Assembly: GCA_022578965.1 (NCBI GenBank)
Contig: MU400507.1
Location: 186,001 to 250,000 of the forward strand
Direction of reading: 5' to 3'
Origin: Xylaria sp. FL1777
Taxonomy: Eukaryota > Ascomycota > Sordariomycetes > Xylariales > Xylariaceae
Length of the DNA stretch: 64,000 nucleotides
In this document: one piece after another, positions 11,846 to 23,528 of the stretch
How positions within the stretch are numbered: position 1 is the stretch's first letter
How the letters are laid out: each line of letters starts with the position of its first letter
The notes under the pieces: generated by a model
Databases searched by the model: none
What the model saw: the letters and a program-made list of their open reading frames with translations, nothing else
What the model was told of the DNA's origin: nothing
Position numbers and translations under genes: made by a program

Positions 11846-12558
11846 CCTACTTTATTACAAATTGGAAGGCTAGTTTCATGCTAATAGTAAATGGTCTCAA
11901 TATTCAAATAAATTGCTACATTAGAAAATTTATTCTTCTTCCTCTTTCGCTTCGTATTTTAATACTTTACGAGCTATGTGTTGTTCACAGGACACTCTCA
12001 ATAATGCGATTGCTACTTACTGATGGTACTTGATACTAAGTTATCTTGATTGTTGTTTTCTCATCTATACTATGCGTGAAAAGGAAGCAGAACTAGTTTA
12101 AATACATGCGAGAAAGGAGACAATTTAATTAATACTCCCTCATGATATAGCGCTTAAGCCTGTCACTTACAGAACCGTATCCGCCCAGTTTACATATCTG
12201 CGTTCCAAAGGAGATAGCCCTCAAGAATAGCATCAGCAACACTGTTTCGAGAGCTCTTCGTATTTCTCTTACGTTCACTCAAGTAGGGGTAGTTCTGTGG
12301 ACGACCCGGAACCAAGTTACTCTCATGAAAGCGATGAGGCCGAGCATCAGGCTCATACACAATGCCCGAGAGGATGAACAGTCAAAGAGTAAGCGATACC
12401 AAGTCACGATGATTATGAGATGAGGTACTTCGGCAATGCTTTAGGTTCGATAAAAGTACGGCACATCAGGCGGAATACAGTAGAAATTCAATCTGATTAT
12501 TAATGTAACATATATATACACCTATGCATTTCCAAACAAAATTGAGCTTAGAACCACC
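11846..12558. other. Convergent AT-rich spacer
   Basis: Lies between the ends of the S9 peptidase-like and phospholipase-D-like genes. I see no coding or RNA gene. Confidence 0.5.
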
Positions 12559-14899
12559 TTAGAAACCTCCTGTTCCTTGTAATCTCTTGACCGCGCCAGC
12601 GACCCCTTTAACCCAACTAAACCGTCCAGCATCAACACCCGTGGCGCCATCGACCTCCTTCCCCTGCTCATCTCTCCAGACGCCATCAGTACGATCAACG
12701 GCGCCGTAGATGCCCGTGTTCTGATTGCGTCTCAGAGCCTCGATCCACGCGCGGCAGATCTGAGGACTGTCTATCATGAGGTTGATCTCCTGGCTTTGAA
12801 ACCAAGACTGTGTATCCTGGTTTCCGTTCCCGACGATGCCGACGCACTCGTCTACAATCATCAACTTGACGTGGCAGCTGCGCTTCTTCTTTATAGCCGG
12901 TATGGGACGTGTCTGGTCTTTTGCTACATACCAGTACCAGTGAAGGTGCTGCCGCCCGGCGGACGAGAGTGTAGTGTATAGCTGGTGCGCAATCTTGTCA
13001 TTGTGCCCACCTTGCATAGGCAGCATTTCACCCTGTAATCGTCAGCTTAGTTGTATGGAGAATGGGGTCTATAGATTGCTCTCAGAGTTAATGGAAAGGG
13101 CAATTATGGATGTCGAGCCATTTAGAAAATGGCAAATCATAGTAGACTCACCGTATCATTATATCCAAGACAAACGTAGCAATACACATCTATACCTCTC
13201 TCACAAGCCTCCACAATCGCTGGGATCAAGGGCGCGGCATTCAGTGTCGGGGACTGGATGAATACATTTCGTTGCGCATTTCGCAGCGCTGACAACCATG
13301 CTGCGTTCTGTGGATTCGCGACGGACTTGTGATTCGGCTGCCCATATGGCGCGCGGTTTACGAGTGCTATCGGAAACGGCTCGTGGGCTGGGTGAGGTAT
13401 ATATGGCGTCATTTCATCCTCCGGTTCACAGTCGGGCGCATCCCCCAGATATCCCACGTTCGTGGTATGATTTAGATGCCTCGATATGGCCTGCATTGCG
13501 GTTTCGTCGTGCTTAGCAGAGACGACGCCCTGGACGCGAAGCACCTCGCCTGCTAGACTACTATCGTAGTGAGGGTCTTCTGCTGTGTGCTCTGCCAATG
13601 TCTCATTCTGCTCTGAATCTCCAAGTTTTCCTGTATCACTTTTAGGGTTGGAAATAAAGTCTCCTTTTCCTGATTCTCTGGCGGAGCTCTCTTGGGGCAC
13701 TGCATCGGTTGTGGTTGCTTCGACGCCGTAGGGCTTTCTCAGGGGCATTTTCGATGGATCGACAACCGCTGAATGTCCCTTGATAGAGCCAGCCGAGGAG
13801 AAAATACTTGAATGACTTTCAGTAAAGCTCGTCGCATCTGTTGCTTTTGCTGCGGGCGAGTGAAGACATGGAAGTGGCGGATCTAGCTTCTTGTGCCAGC
13901 TGATCATAGCCATATCATATAAAGAATCCACGATTGGTCCTTCAACCTGAACCATCATCTCTACATTATCATTATCCTGGATATTGTTGCTCTGTACGAT
14001 TCCAACCTTGCGATCGACAATCATGTATTTGGCGTGGAACGTACCAAGGACTGGCTGGTGGTAATTTATGACTTGTAGATCGACATACGGTATGTCCTTT
14101 GCTGGTGGTAACTTTACAGCATCACCCGTATACTCGCTCTCGGGAACGATATAATGTGGTTCAAATACTTGTTTTGGGTTACCACGGTCGTAGATAATCT
14201 TCATGATCACACGACTTCCTCTAGCCTGGGCCCGCTGCGAGAGCTCTCGGATGGCATTTGTGATGTAGCGGGATGCAACGCTATTCTGCCAGAAGTTCGT
14301 GGCAAGAAAGACCTCCTTCTCAGCACGGACAATCAAATTTGACATATGGCGGACGATATCGGGAAGTCTTTGGGAGTCAGCACCGAAGATATATATATAT
14401 TTCTTGTGGGGTAAACACTTACACGGAGATAATAGTCAGGGGCAATGTCCCATGATTGCCCATAAGACAGGGACTCACCACGCCACGCTCTGGATTATTA
14501 TCAAGAGTGCACAATGCATCGTGATAAAGCTGTTATAACCGTTAGTATACAATTTCTAATTCTGTTCAAATCAAACAACTCGGGTTTCATCGCTCATCGA
14601 CGTAAACTTACTCTTGTGAATAAGTCACTCGGCTCTTTAAATCCCCATTTACCGCACAAGCGCGCCCGGCGCAGGTCCTCAATTTCCTCCTCTTCTTTAT
14701 ATTCTTCTACATGACTGCTCAAATTGTCATCGTGAAAGAGCTTCTGCCATATTTCTTTAGGGGCCAAGTTAGGATTTGCCGCTAACAGCGATGAGACGCT
14801 GTCTTCAGAGCGACACCACTTGTAAAGACGATTTGTGATCCTTCGCTCAGAGTCTGCCACCACTCCTCCATACACATTGTCCTTCTCTTTCCCTAGCAT
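12559..14899 (-). CDS. Phospholipase D-like protein with two HKD motifs
   Basis: Predicted 694-residue protein. Exons from 5' to 3' on the minus strand: 14899-14612, 14529-14423, 14367-13152, 13032-12559. Two complete HxKxxxxD motifs are present: H243/K245/D250 (FHAKYMIVD) and H591/K593/D598 (CHVKLMIVD), the paired active site of the PLD superfamily. Preceding each are typical PLD-fold strands (VFLATNFW; VFIQSP). No PX or PH domain is seen, so it is not the canonical phosphatidylinositol-bisphosphate-regulated Spo14/PLD1. It resembles the shorter fungal PLD/phosphatidyltransferase-like proteins. About 340 residues separate the two motifs and include a Ser/Thr/Asp-rich low-complexity insertion (about residues 295-400). 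Substrate not predictable from sequence. Confidence 0.88.
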
Positions 14900-15615
14900 T
14901 TCTTTGCTCTTCGTATCAATTCGTGGTGAAAAGGCAATATTTCGTATAATTCTGTGGACACAGTGAACGGGTATTTTAAAGGAGGGGAAAACTTGAACTC
15001 GCGTTTTGTGATTTAGGAAAGAATCGAAAGACTCGGTGTAATTATAATAAAATTATTTACTCGAAGAAATATATTGGAAGCTAAAGGGGAACTATTTCGT
15101 AGAACCTCATCATTGATAAACTCTCCGACTGGGGTGTATATGGCATGATACCTAAGATGTACTAGCATGGTGATCCTCAAAGTCCGTTTCCTTGGCACGA
15201 AGCTTGCTTTGACGTCGTCAGAATCCATTTTCAATCAAGGTGACTTGCAGTATACATTCATCAACGCGTGGACAAATAGGGTGTAAGTAATTTATCAGGT
15301 CACTAGTAAGTTCCTATGACTAGGTAGAAAAGCTAGACGGGGTGAGCACGATTCTACTTAAGTTTACACAAGACTGATATCCGGCACGCTGGAGCCGAGA
15401 TATGACGCAATCAATTACGCTGCAGCTTTTCGCATCCCTCCTACTCACCCTGCAATATCCACATGACTCCCGACTCTCGATACAAAACAACTATGAAGGA
15501 GGTTGTAATGTACCGAAATAAACTGCTGAAATATCAAAGCCTTCAGTCTTAATTGCTCTGTTTATATTGCTGCATATAGTTTACCGACATGAACGCTTCA
15601 ATCCTGGCTAGATCT
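14900..15615. other. Spacer between PLD-like and LAP genes
   Basis: Holds the presumed promoter of the PLD-like gene and the 3' flank of the aminopeptidase gene. A 73-codon open frame at 15013-15234 has no recognisable similarity. Nothing else seen. Confidence 0.5.
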
Positions 15616-17306
15616 CTACAACTCGCTAACCTCAGAAGCCTCGAGCTCCTTGAAGTCTGTGAACCCGAGTTCATAGACAAACCCGAGGGTCATCTTTGCA
15701 TGTTGCAGCATGTGATCCTAGGTGTCCGTCATTAGTAAGAGTTTTCAAAAGAAGTAATTGTCGATTTTATGCTACTTACAAAGGAAAGGTATTTAATCAA
15801 ATCTTCCGTGCCGTGGATATGATCATCAGAGTCGGGGAAAGCTGATTCGATCACGAAAGCGGAGGGATAGCCAGCCTTAGAAGCAGACGCATCTATAATT
15901 CATTAGAGTCAGTCATTATTCTTTCAGATGAACTATGCACAAGTTTCGGGAGTTCCGCAAGCTCCCAAGGAACATTCGTTGCCCTAACAACATGGTTTTG
16001 CCTCCACCAGCAGCAGAAAAAAAGGAAGAAAATAACTCCAGGATTAACTCACGGTCAGAGCACGCATAACCGCACTTAGTCTCAACAAATCCAATATCAC
16101 AGTACTCCTCGATAACTTTCTTCTAAAATGCGACACAGGCATTAGTTACTGCTACTTTGAGCGTGGTCTATCGAGTGTTTCAGAAACGTGGGAAGCTCCC
16201 GGAGCTAGACTTTAGTCTGGGGAGGAGTCTTTACACTCTTTAAAGTGGCGAAAGCAGAAGAAGCAATGAGAGAATCACTTACAATAAAGGCGGTTAAACC
16301 GGCATCGACAAAGTCGGTGATGACACCCACACTTTCAGGTTTACCAGCGTCAATGGTTTTTTGAATGAAGCCTGTCATGTCTTGTTGCAGCATTGCCTTA
16401 ACATCTCGGCCTTTTCTCTCATACTCGGAGAAGATAGCTTGGCTGCCAAGGAGTCCCCCCTCTTCGGCGCTGTACCAATGGAACTCTATAGTGTTTTGGG
16501 CGTTGCCTTTGATCAGGTCCTCGGATGATAGAAGAACGCGGAAAGCCTCGAGAATAGTGACGGTGCCGGAACCGTCGTCGTCAGCACCGGGAGCCGCGAG
16601 AATTGATGGGAGCCACATGTTGACCGAATCCTGATGTGCGCCAATGACGACGGTCGAGCTCGACTTCCCAGGGATCGTCGCTATGATGGAATGCTGGCCC
16701 CAGCTGTGCTTAAAGTGTTCGGCTTTGACGCCATACTTGTCAGCACCAGCCTCCTTGATCGTATCCTGAACGGTCTGGAGCAGCCATTCCGAAGACTGCC
16801 GGCCATAATCTGATTTGTAATAACGAGTATGAAAACTTGTGAATTTCTCGAGATGTTGCTGCATCGGGGTTTTTGATAGGTTTGCAAGCAGGGGTTTGAT
16901 CTCGTCCTGGAGTTTTACTTTCTTAGGAAAGACAACGGTGGATCGTGATGAGGCTCTCAGTGTTCCGAGGTCGCCGTGGTCGGTAATATCCATGAATTGT
17001 TTTCCGGCCTAGAGGATGGACGAGTCAGCAAGTCGTGTGCAATTAGGGTTCGCTGGCTGCTCGGCCCAAGATGATGTTCAAGGCACTTACTCGGCGAAGC
17101 TCCCATTTCTCGTCCTCGGTTACATAGCGAGTCTCACCAGGGGATAGCTCGATAAGAAATCTCTCAACAGAAGGCGCAGATCCTTCTTCAAGAAGCGCAT
17201 CGGTATAAGGTAAGATGCGGTTTGCGTCGATGGCCTCGTTCGCCTCGATGAAGCGAGCGCTAGCTGTTGCTGGTAGCAGCAGCGAGGAGAGGAGAGAGAC
17301 CTTCAT
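15616..17306 (-). CDS. LAP1: Secreted leucine aminopeptidase, M28 family
   Basis: Predicted 408-residue zinc aminopeptidase. Exons on the minus strand: 17306-17091, 17008-16283, 16122-16053, 15892-15780, 15717-15616. The start encodes a cleavable signal peptide ([17 protein letters not shown]), then a propeptide of about 60 residues, then the M28 core. Metal-binding signatures are visible: GAHQDSVN (His197), GADDDGSG (Asp215), SAEEGG (Glu254/255), and FVTDF-like VGVITDFVD. Exon 3 carries the CGYACSDH segment conserved in fungal LAP1 enzymes, and a distal DDHIHG motif supplies the last histidine ligand. Length agrees with the family (about 380-410). It removes N-terminal residues from extracellular peptides. 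Intron 2 (16123-16282) is long for this window at 160 bases. It shares a 1.7-kb upstream region with KAP114. Confidence 0.93.
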
Positions 17307-19039
17307 AATGCAGCGTCTGAACGTGAATAATCCAATTTTCTAACCAAAAATTCCGTGATGAAACAGAGGCTGTAAAACGACGTGAGGGAGACCAGGTTCT
17401 AGCAGTTGGCTGTTCCGAAGCTGATGGGATGCTAGGTAGGTATACTAAGTACCTGAGACTAAGCTTAAAGCTGACAAGGTCTTATGTATACTACATGTAT
17501 GGGCTGGTTGCCTGGGAGCCTGCCAAGATGCCAATGACGTTTCGGACTCTCTGGCAGCTCCACTTAGATCTTATCTGTTATCACCGACTTGGGGTTACAG
17601 GAGTCTGGTTCACATGCTGCTCACAGCTGATTTTGATATCTGTCGGCATTAAAGTGTATAGTTACAGTAGAGTAGCAATCCAGACCATCATCTGGTCACC
17701 CTATTTATCGAAAAGAGCCCACACATCAGGTCACACGCCTGCTTTATAGTCCTTTCGAGAGATAATGCTCTTCTTTGACGAGGTACCGAAGCTACGTCTC
17801 GTTTTATGATGTTTCGTGGAGATGTAGAGTGAGAACCTGCCTCATTTCTCTGCTTAACTATCAATTAAAGGCAACGCTAGTTACATGTAACTTTATCCTA
17901 ATGATATATGTAAGTGCTACTGTAATTACATTATAGTGTGGATTGCTGCTGAAAAGACAGCAGAAACCAGATAACCCTCTAGACAGAATACCTAAGCAGG
18001 TATGTAGTTTAAGCTTGTTGGAGTGTTTACCTATTCATTAATGAGTTAAATATACAATCAGCGCATAAGAAGGTTCAGTTTCACGTTGATACATGTATAT
18101 GAAGTATGTAACATTTTAGGTACTATGAATAAAGTACTAGGTATTCTTAAAATAGCCAGACATATGCAGCAAAACTTCAGCTTATTTAAATGGTGCTGGT
18201 GACCTGTCTTTGTCTTCAAGTATTAGGTACTGCGTACGTTTATTTAGTAGGTAGTGATACCCCGCAGTTTCCAACGCCTAAAACAGGCACCCTACCTGCA
18301 TGGGACACTATTAATACTTCATTACGAACGACTATGTACCTACTTAGGCAGCTGGGTAGTGGACAAGCTGCCTAAGTTGGTTAAGAGCCGCCTGGTGCAT
18401 AGTTATGGAACAGAACTGATCATAATAAGTATGGAATCTAGGTAACAAACGCAATTGAATAATAGAAAACCGGACGGCGAGGGCTTATTATATGCCTGAT
18501 ACATAGCTAGCTTGTGTATGTAGACAAATTTCAATGTACTTAGCCTATTTAGGTGCGCATGTGTAGTAGGTGCATGTAAGACCAAGAGACTGATAGAGTT
18601 CCTTTTACACTTAAGACGCGTTCGAAGGTTAATATTAAATTGTAACCGGGCTGAAATGTAAAGCTTATACTAGGTGAGCTTGTAACCAACAACTTTAAAG
18701 CTGGAGACATGCATGCTCAGAGACCTCTTTGGTCTATATAAATACCCAACGAGGATTGTAGGGTACTCTTTAGGTGAGGCAATGAATGGAAAGGACTGCT
18801 GCCGGTGCTCTGCCACCCCGCCAACACCCCGCCGACCTAGGCCCGCCTGCTGCCAAACACGTCCGCCACAACACCACACACCTGGAAACACATTGGAAAA
18901 TACTTAAGTATACACCTCGAGAAAGCATTCAACAGCAGGTCTACTCTCCCCCCGCCGGCCTCTGTCTACCCCGAACAACTAGCGAAACACATAGCGGAAC
19001 CGACTCGAGTATAGTGCACGGCTTGGAGCCCCGCCCGCC
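17307..19039. other. AT-rich divergent spacer, LAP1 / KAP114
   Basis: About 1.7 kb with many short AT tracts and recurrent TAGGTA/TACCTA words (for example near 17430, 18120, 18225 and 18335). A few short open frames look random. It should include both promoters. No tRNA or transposon signature seen. Confidence 0.5.
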
Positions 19040-22000
19040 ATGGAGGACCAGCTCGTGCAGGTGCTCACCAACACGCAGCTGAATGCTGAAGGCCCCAGGA
19101 TACAGGCCGAGCTGGACTTGAAACGCGCCCAGACGAATCCCGCCTTTCCTCTCTCTCTTGCCAACGTCGGCCGGCACGCGTCGGTCTCGCTGGACATCCG
19201 CCAGGCCGCGCTGTTCACGCTTCGCAGATTTGTCGAGAGCCATTGGAGCGGCGAGAACGATGACGGCCCCACCATCCCCATCGCCGACAACGTCAAAGAC
19301 CAGATCCGGCCTCTGGTGCTCGATCTGGCTCTGAACTTCGACGGCGACAGGAAGATTAAGACAGCGGCAAGGTACGGCGTCTCCTGTTGGCTGACATTAT
19401 TTTTGTCTTACCCTCCCTCTCCCATTTGACTACTCCGTACCCGATATTCTCCAATTGCTTCATCCTCCCTCCTAAGACATGCTTTCTTTACTCTCGGCCC
19501 TCGCCTATCGCGTGTGTGTACTTCGTCGACTCTCTTTTACTAACATTCAATGAAGCTCTGTCGTAGGCAAGATCGCTAACGTCGACTGGCCCGAGCAATG
19601 GCCTATCCTTCTCCCCACGCTTCTCAACACAATTCCCACCGGCAACGAAAGCCAGCTTCACGGTGCTCTCAAGGTCCTGAGCGACTTGGTCGAAGAGAGC
19701 TTAAGCGATGACCAATTCTTCTCCATGGCCCAAGACATTGTTAAAGTCGTGTATGACGTCGCCATAAACGAGAGCCGAAAGCCCGCCTTACGTGCGCTTG
19801 CGGTGTCTATCTTCCGGGGTTGCTTCGATCTCATGGATACTGTCAAGGACGAACATCCCAAGGAAGTCTCTGCATTTGCCGAGGAAGCTTTGAAAGGCTG
19901 GTTTCCTTTCTTTCTTGAGACACTCAAACTGCAGCTACCCAAGCTCGAACCCCAGTCCACCACTCAGCCTGAGTCATGGAATGGCCTGGTTGCACTCAAG
20001 TTTCAGATCGTCAAGTGTCTCCTGAAAGTTCGAAATGTCTTCTCCAACTTGTTGCTACCTCACACGCCACATTTCTTCCAAGCCATCTGGCAGGAACTGT
20101 CTACTCTTGAACCGTCGTATGAGCAGATGTATCTTGAAAACGAGGCTCAGGGACGGCTAGAAGATGCAGACGGTCTGCCTTATACACTTGATTTCCTTAT
20201 ACAAGAGGAGCTCGATTTTCTAAACCATTGCTTAAGAGCACCGCCAGTCCGTAAAGAACTGGAATCTCAGCTAAACACTCATGCGGGCGCTCATGAGACA
20301 CCATGGCTATTAGACATTTCGAAGATAGCTAGCTCATATGGTCAAATTATCTTAGAAGACCAACAACTTTGGGACATCGACGTATCCCTGTACCTAGCGG
20401 AGGAACAATCCGTCAGTGCCAACTATACACCTCGTACTGCTTGCGGTGATCTCTTAATCAAGTTGGGTGAATGGCTAGACCAGAAAGCATTAGAAGGTCT
20501 TTATGCATATACCAAATCTGTTTTTACGGAGAATTCATCCTGGAGGAGACAAGAAGCGGCTCTCTATCTGCTTAATATGCTGTTGAGAGACTATCTGGAC
20601 TGTGGCAAGACTGTTTCACCAGAGCTAAGCCAAGCATATCTAGAGCTCGTCAACCATGCCATTAATCATCCCCAAGAGCCACTGCTCCGGGCCAGGGGTT
20701 ACTTGATTGCTGGCATCTTATCCCAATGCAATGGTATCGCCGCTAATCTAATGGACCGAACGATCGATGCAATGACTTCGGAACAATCGGAACTTGTGCA
20801 GGCGGCTTGTATTAAAGCTACCGAAGCATTTATTAGTAGTGACGTTGGCGGTGTCGCCGGCAATACCCAACTTCAGGCCAAGATAGTTAGTGCCATCAAC
20901 CAGTGGATTTCAATGAAGGATATGACCGAAATCGAAGACGCCGATGATCTACTTGTCACCCTAGCCGAGACGCTGCGGGCTGCTATCCAAATTGATAAAA
21001 GAGTATCGGTTTCTAGTGACGTGCCTGCTCTTGACCTCCTGTTCCTCATCGCAAAACATGGCGCGAACAATTGGCAGGTATGCTAAACAAATCCTGGCAC
21101 CATAATCACCTGTCTCGAAGCGCCTTTATCATGCTAACTTAGTTCAAGGTTACAATGCTTATCTGCGAGACTTTTGAAGATATTGTACAAACTATGTCTG
21201 ATCCGTCTGCGTACCAAGCTCTGTGCCAAAAAGTACTTCCTTCTTTGACTGGGGCCTTCAATGTGGCTGATGTAACATCGAATAATCCCCTAGTAATTGT
21301 AAGTTAGTGGTCTGAAGTCTTGATAGAGGGGTCGCTTATCATTCTTTGTAACAGTTCGCAGCAGAGTTGATGGCTTCGCTTACACAATACGGTTCGGAAC
21401 CGCTGCCTCCTGGCTTCGTGGCGGCTACTCTACCCAAGCTGACACGACTGTTAATGGAGAGCAACGAGGGCGAGATTCTACGACCAGGTGCTGAATCTGT
21501 CAAGTACCTGTTGGCTCATGACCATGAGCAGATGTTCAACTATCACGACGAAAACAATAGATCGGGTCTCGAAGTCTGTCTTCACATCATCGATCGTTTG
21601 CTAGGCACGGCGATTGAGGATAACGCAGCTTCAGAAGTAGGTGGCCTTGCTGCCGAACTTGTCGAGAAGGCTGGCCATGAACGCCTTGGTCCTTTCTTGC
21701 CGCAGCTTCTACAGGCTGTAGCCAATCGACTAGCCACTGCCGAAACCGCTACTTTCATCCAGTCTCTCATTTTGGTCTTCGCCAGACTCTCTCTAGTTGG
21801 TGCACACGATGTTGTCGATTTTTTGACTACTATTCAAATTAATGGGCAGACCGGTTTGCAAGTTGTCCTGGGCAAGTGGCTTGAGAACTCGGTCAACTTC
21901 GCGGGATACGACGAAATCAGACAAAAGTGGGTGTATCATTCTCCTTCTGGTTAATTTTACTAACAACATATCAGCGTTATTGCGCTCTCAAAGCTATACA

Positions 22001-22539
22001 GTTTAAATGATCCCCGTGTGGCGCAGACAATGGTTAGAGGTGATATGATCATTCCTACAAGTGACAGGATTGTGACGCGCTCTCGTGCCAAACAAAGTAT
22101 GTCTCATCCCAATGTGGGTTTCACTCAATATGCGCTAAACATGATTTCAGATCCCGATCAATACACAATTATTCCCGCACCTCTAAAGATTCTCAAAGTG
22201 TTGATTGAAGAGCTTTTGTCGGCGTCGGGCCTCGCAAGTGCTCCGAACGCTGCTGCCGCGGCTGCTGCGGAGTTTGCGGACGAAGACAACGATGACGATA
22301 GCTGGGAAGACGACCCAGACACGATTGATCTTAACCTTGGTTCAACCAAGGCTGACCTTATGGGCTATTTAGATGCTAGCAACATGCGACACCGTGACGA
22401 TGAGACGCAACAATACCTTTCTGAATTCTTCGTCGCTGCCGCGAGGGACAATCTTGCGGGCTTTGGGGAGTGGTACAACAACCTCACCGATGAAGAGAAG
22501 GGTAAACTGAGCGAGATGGCAAATGCCCAACAATCTTAG
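19040..22539 (+). CDS. KAP114: Importin beta family, Kap114 / importin-9
   Basis: Predicted 1028-residue karyopherin importing cargo such as histones and TBP into the nucleus. Exons 19040-19371, 19556-21077, 21149-21298, 21355-21926, 21975-22096, 22151-22539. The N-terminal MEDQLVQVLTNTQLNAEGPR and the segment NPAFPLSLANVGRHASVSLD are characteristic of the fungal Kap114 family and match the importin-beta N-terminal domain with IRQAAL. Helical HEAT repeats follow throughout. Near the C-terminus a poly-Ala run precedes an acidic stretch (ADEDNDDDSWEDD), as in importin-9 orthologues. The acceptor of the second intron could lie six bases upstream (21143), adding Phe-Lys; 21149 fits the family better. 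Length matches yeast Kap114 (1004). Confidence 0.92.
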
Positions 22540-23528
22540 GAGGTCCAAGGCGGATATGGTCATCATGGATCAGCCACTATCTGCTCTGCAGATCAACCGG
22601 AGTTAATGGGCTCGGCCAAATTACTAACAGTAATTTTCCGTGGAGGGTAAGCCGCAAACTAACCTACCACAGGAGAACAAGAGAAGAAAACGGAGAAGTT
22701 GGCGGGGATAGCCGAGCCCGCTCCCGTCTTCTTAGGCGATGGATTTTTATAGGCAGCATCTAAGTAGTTGTATACCATTAGGAAAAGTTGGTGCAAGGAC
22801 AAATATCAGAAGGGGAGGTTGCCCATGTTTAGGGCTAGAATGCTTCCGTTGTGCTTTTAAATAGTGGGTAAATAGCATCCCTGTACACAACGATGCCGAG
22901 TTGATGCTGCATTGCACGACTTAATACATGTGGATGGGTGTAAGTAGATAGATAGGTTAACGTTGAAAAAAATAGAAACAAAATTCAGATCATTCTCATT
23001 AATTCCCAAGTCCTAATTACTCTAGGCTAATTAAATAGACAGAGGTAGAGGAAAACCATTGTAAAAACGGATTTAAAAGGTCTATTTGATTCTGATTTCA
23101 TGTATCTCGTAGCCAGTGAATACCATAACTCGGCCAGCCAATAGAATATCCATCATTCATTACAGGCATTAGGCAGGCAGTGTGGTCAAGTCAGACCACG
23201 TTAACTGCCAGCAGTGTTCTAGCACCACGGAGGCTAACCGGCTCCAGCGACGGCGCATCAGGGGGGATGCGTCCCCGAGGGGCCTATGTACAAATAACCC
23301 TCCGCACAATGTTTTACACACCAGGTCAACGCCAACAACCGCGAGTCTTTGTGCTCTGTTCATAATCATGTTCAAGTTCAAGTGCATGCTCGCGAGCCGG
23401 CGGCCGATCCCAACGCCGATGATGTCGACCTCCCAACTCCGCTTCCAAAGCAACCAGAACGCCAGCCTTCCCAGTTCCGAGACCCTCTCCATCCACAACG
23501 TCAACGCCGGCTCACGGGCGTCCTCTCT
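22540..23528. other. Convergent spacer, KAP114 / Rho GEF
   Basis: The 3' flanks of two convergent genes. Open frames overlapping its right end are antisense shadows of the Rho GEF or random. Nothing else identified. Confidence 0.5.

Noticed and set aside
17429..17749. 106-codon plus-strand ORF in the LAP1/KAP114 spacer
   Set aside because: AT-rich low-quality translation with no conserved motif; likely chance.
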